Shown: positions 35,413 to 47,555, counted from the first letter of the stretch. The stretch: DNA of 64,000 nt from Thermodesulforhabdus norvegica (GCF_900114975.1 NZ_FOUU01000009.1:39931-103930); one strand, 5' to 3'. A program made the numbers and translations. The notes: a model not told the origin generated them from the sequence alone.

Positions 35413-36265
35413 TTAGAACCCAACTCATAAATAGTACCTCAACAAGACGATGATACAGGCGGGTTGCACGAAGCCCGGGTAGTTCACCCTATAGCGCTCG
35501 TAACGAACCATCAGCCGTCGAAAGTTGCCCAGCCAGGCAAACAGGCGCTCGATCTTCCGGCGCCGCCTGTACCGTCGCAGTTTGCGCCCATCCTGGGTGC
35601 GTATCTTGCTCGGTTTTTCCGGTGGGGCGCGATCATCTCGATCCCGCATTTCGCCAGACGGGCATCCGGCGGGTCACTGTCGTACGCCCGATCGCCGATC
35701 AGCCTCCTGGACAGTTCGGAGACGAAGCATGCCACCAGCGCCGGCTCAACCAGCGTCACTTCATGTGGGCCAGCACCTGTGACGCATACCGCGATAGGAA
35801 GACCGGCGCCGTCTGCCATTGCCATGAGCTTCGTACCCCTGCCCCGTTTGGTCTTTCCCACCCCATCGCCCCCTTTTTCGCTACCACAAAGGTACCATCG
35901 ATGAAGCACTCCTCGAGATTGAGCCCTCCGCGTGCCTTCAGGTCTTCAGCCAGGGCACGCAGAATCGCCTCCATCACCCCAATCCTCACCCGGCGCTGAA
36001 AGCGACGATGGCAGGTCTGATATGGGGGATATCGCTCGGGCAGGTCTTTCCACGGCGCACCGGTGCGCAGCACCCACAAGATGCCGTTCAGTACCTCCCG
36101 GGGATCCTCCAGGGACGCCCCCGCCTGCGGCTCAGATTGCGCTCTTCCTCGGGTATGAGCGGCTCCAGCACCGCCCACTGTTCGTCTGTCAGGTCCATCG
36201 CTCACCTTCATCATCGTTGTGGGCATATATACACCAGTTTCGTGGATTTATGAGATGGGTTCTAA
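35413..36265. mobile_element. IS5-family insertion sequence, inactive
   Basis: About 853 bases bounded by near-perfect terminal inverted repeats: TTAGAACCCAACTCATAAAT on the left and, read on the minus strand, TTAGAACCCATCTCATAAAT on the right (one mismatch). The single transposase gene is broken by frameshifts. Flanking bases show at most a TA in common, so a target duplication is not certain. Confidence 0.85.
35425..36198 (-). pseudogene. IS5-family transposase with several frameshifts
   Basis: The natural start is the ATG at 36198 (MDLTDEQWAVLEPLIPEEER). The frame then shifts near 36120 to DPREVLNGILWVLRTGAPW, again near 35890 to GDGVGKTKRGRGTK, and once more near 35620 to the end ([20 protein letters not shown]). 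DDE residues survive in pieces: [16 protein letters not shown] and KIERLF. With three shifts in about 260 codons, a programmed single frameshift cannot rescue it. Confidence 0.88.
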
Positions 36266-36270
36266 ACACT

Positions 36271-36627
36271 ATGGAAGTAGAGGACGTGGAGATGGCGGAG
36301 AACAACCTTTCTGGCCTGACAGAGGCGATAAAGACCGCTCGTATCCACGAAGAGGAGGTTGCCTGGCAGGTGAGCTGCCCCACCATGGGAAAAGAACCCA
36401 TGTGCCTTTTTTACGAAAAGGACAGCGTGCTTGCTCCGGAAGAGGAAGCCCGGGGCTACCTGGTCCACGGCAGGGGCGTGGCTTGGACTCAGTTCCTGGC
36501 AAAGGGACGTGAGATAAAGCGTCAACCTGCTTCCAGGCCTATCATGTCCTCGAAAATTGCGCCGAACCGGGCCATAAAGCCTTACCCTACAGGGGCAGGA
36601 TTCGGAACTGCTATTGTGCCCCGGTAG
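36271..36627 (+). CDS. Hypothetical protein next to the IS element
   Basis: 118 residues from the ATG at 36271, six bases beyond the IS end; the same frame runs back through the IS. The first ~80 residues look genuinely coding (ENNLSGLTEAIKTARIHEEE, CPTMGKEPMCLFYEKDSV); the tail after about residue 90 does not. No domain recognised. It could be the 3' part of a gene whose start was displaced by the insertion. Confidence 0.4.
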   Translation: MEVEDVEMAENNLSGLTEAIKTARIHEEEVAWQVSCPTMGKEPMCLFYEKDSVLAPEEEARGYLVHGRGVAWTQFLAKGREIKRQPASRPIMSSKIAPNRAIKPYPTGAGFGTAIVPR

Positions 36628-36813
36628 GGATTCGCAGGTGAGAGGTTCTGACCGCCGGGGTTTTTTGCTTTATCTCCCTGGAGGGAAAGAACCTTCCTTT
36701 GGTAAGCCCCGCAAACCCAAACTTCAGCTCCGGCCTTCCTCTTTTGGGTGGGGAATAGATGGGGAAATTCCGGTTTTTTCGATTTTCCCAATTTTGTAAG
36801 TCATTGATTTCAC

Positions 36814-36889
36814 TGGTGGGCCGTGCTGGATTCGAACCAGCGACTCTCTGCTTAAAAGGCAGATACTCTACCTGCTGAGTTAACGGCCC
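36814..36889 (-). tRNA. tRNA-Lys (anticodon UUU)
   Basis: 76 nt including encoded CCA. Acceptor stem GGGCCGT pairs with ACGGCCC; D, anticodon (TCTGC-CTTTTAA-GCAGA) and T (GCTGG-TTCGAAT-CCAGC) arms are all regular. The loop reads TTT as anticodon. Accessory DNA begins on its 3' side within ~200 bases. Confidence 0.97.
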
Positions 36890-36941
36890 AACCAAAAGCA
36901 GGCTTCACTTAACACAGTAGCTCTCATCCGTCAAGGCCAAA

Positions 36942-37544
36942 TCACGGACCCGTCCATATAACGGCTATAGCCTTCGCGGGTTTGTCGCCAACGCACCTGA
37001 ATCCGTGGCTGATAGACGAGTCAAAATAAATACTATCTCCTTCTTCCAGAATTTCAACCCTATCCACCGTTCGGAACTCCACCTTTCCTTCCAGAACATA
37101 GAGAAATTCTTCACCCTCATGGGTGGTGAAATTCATTTCCTCTACACTTATAGGGGGAAACTCCACAAAGAAGGGCTCCATGTGTTTGTCCTGTTTTCGC
37201 GTCTCCAGAGACTCATAGATGTAAGATACGTCCTCTTTCCCGTGGTGAGGTCTCCTCTTAACACGAATTCTTTCGTGCTTCCTGGTTATGGACACCTTTT
37301 CCGTTGTGGTCTCATCCTGAAAGAAATATCCCAGACCCACGTTCAGAGCCCTGGCAAGCTTGAGCAGTGTTGCTACAGGGGGAATTACATGATTATTCTC
37401 TATCTGAGACAGAAAGGGTTTGGAAAGGCCCGTTTTATTGGCCAGATCCTGCAAGGTATAACGGTGTTTCATCCGAAGCTCTTTAACCTTTGTTCCTATT
37501 TTCAACGCCTTGACGGCGACTGAAACATCATGATCATCAGGCAT
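36942..37544 (-). CDS. XRE-family regulator with C-terminal cupin domain
   Basis: 200 residues. A helix-turn-helix occupies residues ~17-72 (YTLQDLANKTGLSKPFLSQI as the core), and a cupin barrel residues ~125-198 (HEGEEFLYVLEGKVEF and SISHGFRCVGD). The architecture is that of single-gene metabolic regulators such as PuuR/SutR-like proteins, in which the cupin senses a small ligand. The target is unknown; it stands alone between tRNA-Lys and mdh. Confidence 0.9.
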   Translation of the reverse strand: MPDDHDVSVAVKALKIGTKVKELRMKHRYTLQDLANKTGLSKPFLSQIENNHVIPPVATLLKLARALNVGLGYFFQDETTTEKVSITRKHERIRVKRRPHHGKEDVSYIYESLETRKQDKHMEPFFVEFPPISVEEMNFTTHEGEEFLYVLEGKVEFRTVDRVEILEEGDSIYFDSSISHGFRCVGDKPAKAIAVIWTGP

Positions 37545-37638
37545 CGAATACCTCTCTTCTCCATTCGTTTTTTTAAGGTTCCGGATTTCCTAAACGTCAG
37601 GACAAAGGAAACACAGAGATATCAAACTTTTAAATCCA

Positions 37639-37660
37639 CCCTTATCCTTTCGGATAAGGG
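37639..37660 (-). terminator. Hairpin after mdh
   Basis: On the minus strand CCCTTATCC-GAAA-GGATAAGGG lies 16 bases beyond the mdh stop. A perfect 9-bp stem with a stable tetraloop; the tract that follows (GTGGATTTAAAAGTTT) is only partly T-rich, so efficiency is uncertain. Confidence 0.6.
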
Positions 37661-37675
37661 CGGTTGATCATGCCT

Positions 37676-40620
<2,945 letters not shown>

Positions 40621-40659
40621 ATTTCCCTCTCCTGAATTTTTAAGATTTCGAAGACCGGA

Positions 40660-40875
40660 TCACCGGACCAGTCTCATCTGCCAAAGACGTCGCATTTCCA
40701 TGGCCGCCTGTCGCCCGGCAATAACCCACGGACTAGAGCCGCAGACTACCCTTTCAGCCACAGCCCTGATTTCGGGCTCCGGGCGTCTTTCCTCGACGAC
40801 CCCAGCCCTTTCAGCCTGAAGATATAAGTTTATTGCCCCCATTATGGCGGCAACTACTTTGGGTTCCACCTTCAT
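40660..40875 (-). CDS. Small conserved-looking protein upstream of oadA
   Basis: 71 residues, mixed charged with a helical N-terminal half (PKVVAAIMGAINLYLQAERA) and a basic end (AAMEMRRLWQMRLVR). No signal or strong membrane segment. Such short reading frames occur beside biotin-carrier carboxyltransferases; a role as accessory subunit, like the gamma subunit OadG, is possible but OadG has a clear membrane helix that this lacks. It lies 12 bases from the HD-domain gene stop. Confidence 0.65.
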   Translation of the reverse strand: MKVEPKVVAAIMGAINLYLQAERAGVVEERRPEPEIRAVAERVVCGSSPWVIAGRQAAMEMRRLWQMRLVR

Positions 40876-40887
40876 CTGAGTTGCTCC

Positions 40888-41442
40888 CTAGAGCCCGAGG
40901 TCAGCGCGGATACTTCTCATGGCCTCAAGGCTCAACTCTATAAATTCCATCAACTCCATTCCCAGCTTTTCACACATCATTATGTTTTCCCTGCTCACAT
41001 TTCTTGCAAAGTCTTTGCTCTTCATGCGTTTCCTGACGGATTTGGCCTGCAAGCTTGCAAGGCTCTTGTCGGGGTGTACCAGAGCCGCTGCCACAATCAA
41101 ACCCGTGATAGTCTCGGCCGCCGTAAGTGCATAATCAAGGGTGGTTTCCCTGGTCAAACCGAGCATTTCGGCGTTATGCCTCAGTATAGCCTGAAGCACC
41201 TCCTCAGGAAGATCCGTGTCCTTTAGTATATCAACGGCCTTTTTGGCGTGTTCCTCGGGTTTGTCTTTGGTGTACTCAAAGTCAAGATCATGAAGAAGGC
41301 CGGCAATGCCCCACAAATCGGGGTCACCGCCAAACCTTTCGGCCAGTTTCCTCATTATGGCTTCGGTGGCGAGACAATGTTTCCTGAGATTGTCACTCTT
41401 AACATGCCTGGTCAGAAGTTCAAGCGCCTCTTCCCTCGTCAC
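40888..41442 (-). CDS. HD-domain phosphohydrolase
   Basis: 184 residues. The HDIG-type motif is visible as KHCLATEAIMRKLAERFG and GIAGLLHDLDFEYT, with the metal-binding H and HD residues, and a later ILRHNAEMLG. HD-domain proteins hydrolyse phosphate esters of nucleotides or related substrates. The substrate is unknown. It is part of a minus-strand run from nfeD down to mdh, tightly spaced with its neighbours. Confidence 0.85.
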   Translation of the reverse strand: MTREEALELLTRHVKSDNLRKHCLATEAIMRKLAERFGGDPDLWGIAGLLHDLDFEYTKDKPEEHAKKAVDILKDTDLPEEVLQAILRHNAEMLGLTRETTLDYALTAAETITGLIVAAALVHPDKSLASLQAKSVRKRMKSKDFARNVSRENIMMCEKLGMELMEFIELSLEAMRSIRADLGL

Positions 41443-41457
41443 TTATTCTCTCCTCCA

Positions 41458-41787
41458 TCAGGCCGCAGCTCTGCGGGTCTTCTTCTTAAGGCGACTGATA
41501 CGACGCCTCAGTATATCCACCATCTTCCAGTCCCTGGCCGCTCTGGCTTCTTCACGCTTTTTCTTAAGCTCCTTAATTTTTGCCTTCAGTGCCCGAACAT
41601 CCACACTGGTGTCTTTCTTCTTCTCGTCGACAATCCCTCTGGCTTCTTTGATCACCCTGATAAGCTCGGCTTTATTCATGGCATGTACACCGGTTACACC
41701 TTCAATACCCAGAGCAATTTCACGGAGTTCTTTTGCGGTCATCTTCTCAAGAGGTTTCTCTTTTTCGGCCTTTTTTTTCTTTCCCAT
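41458..41787 (-). CDS. Small basic protein with Rho N-terminal-like domain
   Basis: 109 residues, very lysine-rich. Residues 15-52 (LEKMTAKELREIALGIEG, MNKAELIRVIKEARGI) fit the SAP-like helix pair found at the N-terminus of transcription terminator Rho. The rest is a charged coiled coil (KAKIKELKKKREEARAARDW) and a basic tail. Probably binds nucleic acid. It has no ATPase domain. Common as a short stand-alone gene in Desulfobacterota; function not established. Confidence 0.75.
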   Translation of the reverse strand: MGKKKKAEKEKPLEKMTAKELREIALGIEGVTGVHAMNKAELIRVIKEARGIVDEKKKDTSVDVRALKAKIKELKKKREEARAARDWKMVDILRRRISRLKKKTRRAAA

Positions 41788-41832
41788 ACCCTTTCGCCTC
41801 CGCTGAACTTAAGAGTTGAACAGGTACACGGT

Positions 41833-42594
41833 TTAATCTTCCGACTCACTCTTATCCAATGAAGTTAAAAAGGGCTTTATGATCTCAATGGGAATAGGAA
41901 ACAGGGTTGTCGAATTGTTCTCCGTTGCTATCTCTCTCAGGGTCTGGAGATAGCGTAACTGCAGGGCTATAGGCTGTTCGGAAATGATCCTGGCAGCTTC
42001 GGCAAGCTTTTCTGCCGCCTGATATTCACCCTCTGCAGATATTATCTTCGCCCTCCGCTCACGCTCGGCCTCTGCCTGTCTTGCCATAGCCCTCTGCATC
42101 TCCTGAGGCAGATCTATATGCTTAAGCTCCACCACCGTAACCTTCACACCCCAGGGATCAGTATGTTTATCCAGAATTTCCTGAAGATGGGCATTTATCT
42201 TTTCACGCTCCGAAAGAAGCTCATCCAACTCAGCCTGACCGCAAACACTCCTCAGAGTGGTCTGAGCCAGCTGGCTTGTAGCAAAAAGATAATTCTCCAC
42301 AGAAACAACGGCCTTCACCGGATCCACAACACGGAAATAAACCACCGCATTAACCTTTACCGATACGTTATCACGGGTAATAACATCCTGAGGCGCCACG
42401 TCCATGGTAATCAGCCTCAGGCTTACCTTCTGCATTCGATCAATTACAGGAATCAGAATAATAAGACCGGGGCCTTTCGCACCTATAACCCTTCCAAGGC
42501 GAAAGATGACACCCCTTTCGTACTCCTTCAGCACCTTCAAAGCGCTCGAAAGGAACAAAATCAGCAACACAACCAAAACTATTAAACCGTACAT
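41833..42594 (-). CDS. Slipin/stomatin-like SPFH protein
   Basis: 253 residues from the ATG at 42594 behind GGGAG; a TTG 18 bases upstream is the other option. One N-terminal membrane helix ([19 protein letters not shown]) is followed by an SPFH domain ([34 protein letters not shown]) and a coiled segment ([20 protein letters not shown]). Slipins form membrane microdomain scaffolds and often occur with NfeD proteases, as here: the nfeD gene precedes it by 52 bases. Confidence 0.92.
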   Translation of the reverse strand: MYGLIVLVVLLILFLSSALKVLKEYERGVIFRLGRVIGAKGPGLIILIPVIDRMQKVSLRLITMDVAPQDVITRDNVSVKVNAVVYFRVVDPVKAVVSVENYLFATSQLAQTTLRSVCGQAELDELLSEREKINAHLQEILDKHTDPWGVKVTVVELKHIDLPQEMQRAMARQAEAERERRAKIISAEGEYQAAEKLAEAARIISEQPIALQLRYLQTLREIATENNSTTLFPIPIEIIKPFLTSLDKSESED

Positions 42595-42645
42595 GACCCT
42601 CTCCCTGATCAAAACAGGGTTAATATTTAAGAAAAAAGGTTAGTG

Positions 42646-43944
42646 TTATTTAACATCGATTTTTTGCACACGCAACTTCAAATTCCTGACCTCAACGACC
42701 TTGACGGGCGTGCCTTTAGGCAAGGGCTCTTCACTTTCCGCGTTCCAGAGCTCACCGTGGACGAAGACGGTTCCCGAGGGATCTAAATCCTTCTCCACCA
42801 CGCCTACCTCACCTATCAGAGCTTCCATACCAATCCGGGGTTTCATCTTCTGAGCTCTAAAGGCCAGTGCCGCAACAACCACAAAAAACAGACCTACTCC
42901 CAGGACCGTTGGAATAAGAACGGAATAGGCCACAGGATGAGTGGTTTCGGGGGTTCGAAACAGCATGATCGAACCAAGCACAAGGCTTGTAAGACCTGCA
43001 ATGCTGAGCATCCCGTAAGACGCTATTTTGATCTCGAGAATGAAAAATATCACCGCAAGGATTATGAAAAGTATGCCGGCATAGTTGACGGGTAAAGCCT
43101 GAAGGGCGTAGAAAGCCAGTACAAGACATATAGCCCCAATCACACCGGGCAAAACTGCTCCCGGCTGGGAAAGCTCAAAATAAAGCCCCGCAAGACCGAT
43201 CATGAGAAGCAGATAGGCAATCGTAGGATTGCTGATAGTTCTAAGGATGTTGTGTGAAAGAGAGGGTTTTATCTCCTTCAACTCCACACCAGTGGTATGC
43301 AGAACCTTTCTGTAGCCCTTGCGCTCGACTTCCCATCCGTCAAGCTTTTTCATGAGATCATCCACATCCCGAGCAACAAGATCTATTACATTCAGCTTGT
43401 ATGCTTCCATAGCAGTTGCCGAAACGCTTTCTCGCACCGCTTTTTCCAGCCATTCTGCGTTTCGCATTCTTTCCTCGGCAATACTCTTCGCAAAAGCCAC
43501 CATATCATTTACGACCTTTTCGTTCATCGTCTTGGGCACATCCTCGCCACTTGCCGTAACCGGATGAGCGGCGCCGATGTTGGTCCCCGGAGCCATAGCC
43601 GCTATATCGGCGGCAACGGTTATCAACACACCGGCGGATGCAGCCTGGGCACCAGGAGGGTACACAAAGACAACCACGGGAAAAGGTGCGGACATGATTG
43701 CCTGAACCATCTTTCTCATGGACGTCATGAGCCCGCCCGGGGTATCAAGAAGAATAAGCAGAAATTGAGCCCCATCCCTGGTTGATTGCTCTATAGCATG
43801 CTCGAGATAATCCTGCACCCCCGGATTTATCGTATCGTTAATCTTTATAACGTTGACGTGACCTCCCGATGCTGCAAAGTTACCTGCAGGCATCAGAAAA
43901 ACTGTGAATGAGAAAAGGATTGCAAAGAGAATTCTGGACATCAT
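42646..43944 (-). CDS. nfeD: NfeD-family membrane serine protease
   Basis: 432 residues. A signal peptide is followed by a ClpP-like domain (LLILLDTPGGLMTSMRKMV, and the nucleophile region AASAGVLITVAADIAAMAPG), four to five membrane helices (about residues 230-370) and a C-terminal OB-fold domain (GEVGVVEKDLDPSGTVFVHG). Long-form NfeD cleaves stomatin-type partners; the slipin gene next to it supports that pairing. The start overlaps the glycosylase stop by four bases. Confidence 0.93.
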   Translation of the reverse strand: MMSRILFAILFSFTVFLMPAGNFAASGGHVNVIKINDTINPGVQDYLEHAIEQSTRDGAQFLLILLDTPGGLMTSMRKMVQAIMSAPFPVVVFVYPPGAQAASAGVLITVAADIAAMAPGTNIGAAHPVTASGEDVPKTMNEKVVNDMVAFAKSIAEERMRNAEWLEKAVRESVSATAMEAYKLNVIDLVARDVDDLMKKLDGWEVERKGYRKVLHTTGVELKEIKPSLSHNILRTISNPTIAYLLLMIGLAGLYFELSQPGAVLPGVIGAICLVLAFYALQALPVNYAGILFIILAVIFFILEIKIASYGMLSIAGLTSLVLGSIMLFRTPETTHPVAYSVLIPTVLGVGLFFVVVAALAFRAQKMKPRIGMEALIGEVGVVEKDLDPSGTVFVHGELWNAESEEPLPKGTPVKVVEVRNLKLRVQKIDVK

Positions 43945-44669
43945 GCTTCGGTAACTCCGTTGGGTTTTCCGCCAACCCTCCAGGTATCGTAAAGTCGTAA
44001 AAAATCTTCCCAGGCCCTTCTCTTCTCGGCAGGATTTCTCAGCAAATAAGCCGGATGGAAGGTGGCCACAACGGGAATACCACGCCAGGCATTTATTTTC
44101 CCCCGCAAACGTGAAATGGGAAGCTTTGTAGAAAGAAGAGTCTGGGCAGCACAGCTACCGAGAGCGCATATTACACGAGGGCGGATTATTTCAAGCTGTT
44201 CAAAAAGAAAAGGGCTACAGATTTCTATTTCATCGGCGCGAGGCGTTCTGTTTTTGGGAGGTCTACACTTGACGACGTTGCAAATGTAAACATCTTCACG
44301 TCTCCAACCCAGAGCTTCGATCATTCTTGTGAGGAGCCTTCCGGCCTGACCGACAAAAGGCTTTCCCTGCAGATCCTCGTCGTGACCGGGGCCTTCTCCT
44401 ACAAAAACGACTTCGGCACAGGGATTTCCGTCTCCGAACACCAGATTTTTTCTGCCCTCATGAAGGCGGCACCGAGTACATCCGTCGATTCTCCCGGCCA
44501 GCGCCATCAACCGTTCAGGTCTCTCTTCACGGCCCGATGAATAACCATCGCCACTATTATTACTTTCTTCTGCCAAAACACCCACGGGCACGGCCGTTAT
44601 GCCGGCCTTATACCACCCTTTACAGTAGGCCTTAAGCTCCCTGAGTATCTCCTCGCTAAAACCCTTCAC
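43941..44669 (-). CDS. Family 4-type uracil-DNA glycosylase
   Basis: 242 residues. Four cysteines suited to a 4Fe-4S cluster: CTRCRL, CNVVKC (one of its two) and the Cys of ICSPFLFEQL. Active-site blocks are VFVGEGPGHDEDLQGKPFVG and VVATFHPAYLLR. It removes uracil from DNA at the start of base-excision repair. The first ~50 residues are an extra tail without motif, also seen in relatives. It overlaps coaBC by 14 bases upstream and nfeD by four downstream. Confidence 0.92.
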   Translation of the reverse strand: MKGFSEEILRELKAYCKGWYKAGITAVPVGVLAEESNNSGDGYSSGREERPERLMALAGRIDGCTRCRLHEGRKNLVFGDGNPCAEVVFVGEGPGHDEDLQGKPFVGQAGRLLTRMIEALGWRREDVYICNVVKCRPPKNRTPRADEIEICSPFLFEQLEIIRPRVICALGSCAAQTLLSTKLPISRLRGKINAWRGIPVVATFHPAYLLRNPAEKRRAWEDFLRLYDTWRVGGKPNGVTEA

Positions 44670-45882
44670 GCCTTTTCACCAGTTCTTCTACGTAGTCGAA
44701 AATCTTCAAAGCCACTTCATCCTTGCTCATGGGCGGCAAATCTACAACATCGCCCGAACCGAAAATCAGCTTAACCCTGTTGGTATCAACAGCAAAGCCC
44801 GACCTCGGGTCCCTGACGTCGTTGGCTACAATCATATCAAGATTCTTCTTTAAAAGCTTTAACCTGGCATTTTCAACAATGTCGTCCGTTTCGGCAGCAA
44901 ATCCGACAAGTACCTGCCCTTCTCTCTTTTGCCGACCCAATTCGGCTAGGATGTCCGGATTGGGAACGACTCTAATGGTTATCTCTTTATCGCCTTTCTT
45001 TATCTTGCTCTCGCTTTGCACATCAGGGCGGTAATCCCCTACGGCTGCAGCCATAATAACGACATCACACCGGGGCGCCCTTTCCACTACGGCGGAGTGC
45101 ATCTCCAGGGCAGAAACCACCGGGATAAGGCTCACCCCCGGCGGGGCTTCAATATGCGTGGGGCCGGAAACCAGACACACCTCGGCGCCTTTCAGAGATG
45201 CAACCCTTGCCAGGGCATAACCCATTTTTCCACTGGACGGATTCGATATGAACCTCACCGGATCGAAAAACTCCCTTGTAGGACCTGCGGTAACCAGAAC
45301 ATTCAGGCACTTAAGGCTTTTTTCAGTAAGCGCCGACGCAATTTCATGGAGCATCCTTGCAACAGAGGGAAGCCTCCCCGGCCCTTCCTCTCCGCAGGCG
45401 ACTACTCCTGGGTCGGGTTCAACCACACTAAACCCACGCTCTCGAAGGGTTGAAACATTTGCCTGCGTTGTCTGATGAGCGTACATGGCAGGATTCATTG
45501 CAGGGCAGAAGACCACAGGACACCTGGCCGCAAGAAGCAGGGTGCTGAGATAATCGTCGGCAATTCCGTGAGCAGCCTTGGCAAGGATATTGGCCGTTGC
45601 CGGGGCAACAACTATGACATCTGCTTTACGGGCAAGTTCAATATGACCGAAAACATCATCTGATAATCCGCCAAAGAGATCTATCATCACGGGGTTTTGA
45701 GTAAGTGCTCTGAAGCTCAAGGGTCCCACAAACTCACAGGCATTTTTCGTCATTACAACGTGGACATCACATCCTTCATCTCTAAGCTTCCTTACCAGAT
45801 CACAGGCTTTATACGCAGCAATGCTACCGGTTACACCCAGTACCACCGTCTTTCCTCTAAGGACCGGAAAAGGCATCGCCAT
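44656..45882 (-). CDS. coaBC: Bifunctional phosphopantothenoylcysteine synthetase/decarboxylase
   Basis: 408 residues. N-terminal CoaC flavoprotein part with GVTGSIAAYKACDLVRKL, the PAMNPAMY motif and the flexible flap. C-terminal CoaB part with VTAGPTREFFDPVRFISNPS, GKMGYALA, and VANDVRDPRSGFAVDTN. It couples cysteine to phosphopantothenate and decarboxylates the product in coenzyme A synthesis. Fused form as in most bacteria. First gene of coaBC-UDG-nfeD-slipin. Confidence 0.95.
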   Translation of the reverse strand: MAMPFPVLRGKTVVLGVTGSIAAYKACDLVRKLRDEGCDVHVVMTKNACEFVGPLSFRALTQNPVMIDLFGGLSDDVFGHIELARKADVIVVAPATANILAKAAHGIADDYLSTLLLAARCPVVFCPAMNPAMYAHQTTQANVSTLRERGFSVVEPDPGVVACGEEGPGRLPSVARMLHEIASALTEKSLKCLNVLVTAGPTREFFDPVRFISNPSSGKMGYALARVASLKGAEVCLVSGPTHIEAPPGVSLIPVVSALEMHSAVVERAPRCDVVIMAAAVGDYRPDVQSESKIKKGDKEITIRVVPNPDILAELGRQKREGQVLVGFAAETDDIVENARLKLLKKNLDMIVANDVRDPRSGFAVDTNRVKLIFGSGDVVDLPPMSKDEVALKIFDYVEELVKRREGF

Positions 45883-45902
45883 CCGTCTCCGTCATCGGGT
45901 AT

Positions 45903-46382
45903 TTAAGGCTGTCCGGGTAGAACATATATCTCAACGTAAGTATACCACATTTTTGGATAAACATTGATAACACATATCCTGTTGGCCTTTTCGAAAACCA
46001 TTATGGATCGCTCATACCGGGAGCTTCCCTTGAGTTTCCACTGTTCTCTGGGCATGGCGGACATAAAAAAATCGGAAACGGAAAGATAATCCACCCTTCC
46101 CCGGAAAACCAGAACTCCGGTTTTTACGGAACTCGTCTGGAATACACTTGAAGCGTCCCTTACCATCTGCAACTCCGGCGGAACCGGCACATCAGGAAAA
46201 TCGTAAAAGACCGGTGTTACCGGTGCTACAGAAAGAGATTGGGCTGACGTAGCCGGACCGGCAGATTCCTGTCCGGGTCCAGCCTGTGAACCCTGAGCAG
46301 AAACACCCGACATCGTAGTGCACCCCGTTAAAGCAAATACAATTGCAAATAACAGCGACGATACAATTGAAAAGCCCCTCAT
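45903..46382 (-). CDS. Hypothetical lipoprotein
   Basis: 159 residues from the ATG at 46382. The signal peptide ends in a lipobox (AIVFALTGCTT), so the mature protein starts at Cys and is probably outer-membrane anchored. A Gln/Ser/Ala-rich linker precedes a beta-rich domain (VPPELQMVRDASSVFQTSS, VLVFRGRVDYLSVSDFFM) that resembles small periplasmic lipoproteins of Desulfobacterota. Function unknown. Confidence 0.8.
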   Translation of the reverse strand: MRGFSIVSSLLFAIVFALTGCTTMSGVSAQGSQAGPGQESAGPATSAQSLSVAPVTPVFYDFPDVPVPPELQMVRDASSVFQTSSVKTGVLVFRGRVDYLSVSDFFMSAMPREQWKLKGSSRYERSIMVFEKANRICVINVYPKMWYTYVEIYVLPGQP

Positions 46383-46398
46383 CGTCTTCCCCCTCTTT

Positions 46399-47028
46399 TC
46401 AGAAAAAAGGATTTGTTGCTCTCTCTCTTCCCACCGTCGTTTTCGGCCCGTGTCCCGGGTAGACGACGACATCATCCCCTAACGGGAAAATTTTGTTCCT
46501 TACAGATTTTATAAGCTCTTCGTAAGAGCCTCCGGGAAAATCCGTTCGGCCAATGGACCCGGCAAAAAGAGTATCTCCTACAAAAATGATCCGGCGATCT
46601 TTCAAATAAAAAGACACATGGCCCGGGGTATGCCCCGGGGTTTCAAGAACTTCAAGCGAAATATCCCCAACGGAAATACACTGACCCTCTGCAAGCTCTA
46701 CGTCAACAGGTCCACCCAAACCCGTAATGCGACCACTCAGGAGTGCACCGAGACCGACCATTCGATCCTTCAACAAAGGTTTATCCGCCGGGTGGAGGTA
46801 TATTAAACCTCCTGCAAGTTCTTTCAGCTTCCAGGCGTCCAGAACATGGTCAAAATGACCGTGAGTAAGCAGAATGGCCTCAAGCTTGAGTTTATTTTTG
46901 TTCAGGAACGAAGCGATCCTTTTTGCTTCGCCGCCCGGATCAATCACTGCCGCAACACACTTGCCGGAATCTCCCAGAACGTAGCAGTTGGTCTGTAGCA
47001 TTCCCACAACAAAATGCTCAAGAATCAT
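46399..47028 (-). CDS. Metallo-beta-lactamase-fold hydrolase (glyoxalase II-like)
   Basis: 209 residues from the ATG at 47028, chosen for AAAGGAGC seven bases before; an ATG at 47049 is also in frame. Zinc ligands: THGHFDHVLDA, GHTPGHVSFYL, FVGDTLFAGSIGRTD and YPGHGP. The GSIGRTD loop points to the group of small hydroxyacylglutathione hydrolase-like enzymes. Its thioester substrate is unknown. Follows the nitroreductase gene with a short overlap if the longer start is used. Confidence 0.88.
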   Translation of the reverse strand: MILEHFVVGMLQTNCYVLGDSGKCVAAVIDPGGEAKRIASFLNKNKLKLEAILLTHGHFDHVLDAWKLKELAGGLIYLHPADKPLLKDRMVGLGALLSGRITGLGGPVDVELAEGQCISVGDISLEVLETPGHTPGHVSFYLKDRRIIFVGDTLFAGSIGRTDFPGGSYEELIKSVRNKIFPLGDDVVVYPGHGPKTTVGRERATNPFF

Positions 47029-47042
47029 CGACTCTGCTCCTT

Positions 47043-47555
47043 TTACCATTTTTCCAGTATTATCAATTCATCCAGAGGGCGTCTGTCGGATCGCTGGTCA
47101 CGCCTTGCGGGATGTCCCACGGCAACGACGGCCATAAGTTCCAGAGAGTCCCTAAGCCCCAGTATGTCTCTCACCTGATCCCTGTTTTTCAGAATCTCTC
47201 CAATCCAGACTGCCCCCAGCCCCATGTCATGTACTGCAAGAAGCATGTTCTGTATGCACGCCCCTACCGCCTGACAGTCTTTAACGTAGTCATAGGAAGC
47301 TTCCCGATCCAGAAAAACACAAATAATCACGGGTGCATTGCGAATGATCTTTCCGTAACGGGTTAGCTCGGCAATTCGGTTACGGAGTTCCTCAGAACCT
47401 ATGACGGCAAACCTCCATGGCTGGTTGTTAAGGCCGGACGGAGCCCAGGAACCGGCTTTGATTATTTCCCTAATTGCTTCCGGCGATACGGGTTCATCGG
47501 TATAATGGCGGATACTTCTCCTTTCGTAAATGGCCTTAAGCACAGCCGAACTCAT
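47043..47555 (-). CDS. Nitroreductase-family flavoprotein
   Basis: 170 residues. FMN-binding signature RRSIRHYTDEPVSPEAIREI and WAPSGLNNQPWRFAVI at the start, and the later GLGAVWIGEILKN segment. Such short nitroreductases reduce nitro compounds, quinones or other flavin substrates with NAD(P)H. The start overlaps the ftsH stop by one base. Confidence 0.92.
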   Translation of the reverse strand: MSSAVLKAIYERRSIRHYTDEPVSPEAIREIIKAGSWAPSGLNNQPWRFAVIGSEELRNRIAELTRYGKIIRNAPVIICVFLDREASYDYVKDCQAVGACIQNMLLAVHDMGLGAVWIGEILKNRDQVRDILGLRDSLELMAVVAVGHPARRDQRSDRRPLDELIILEKW

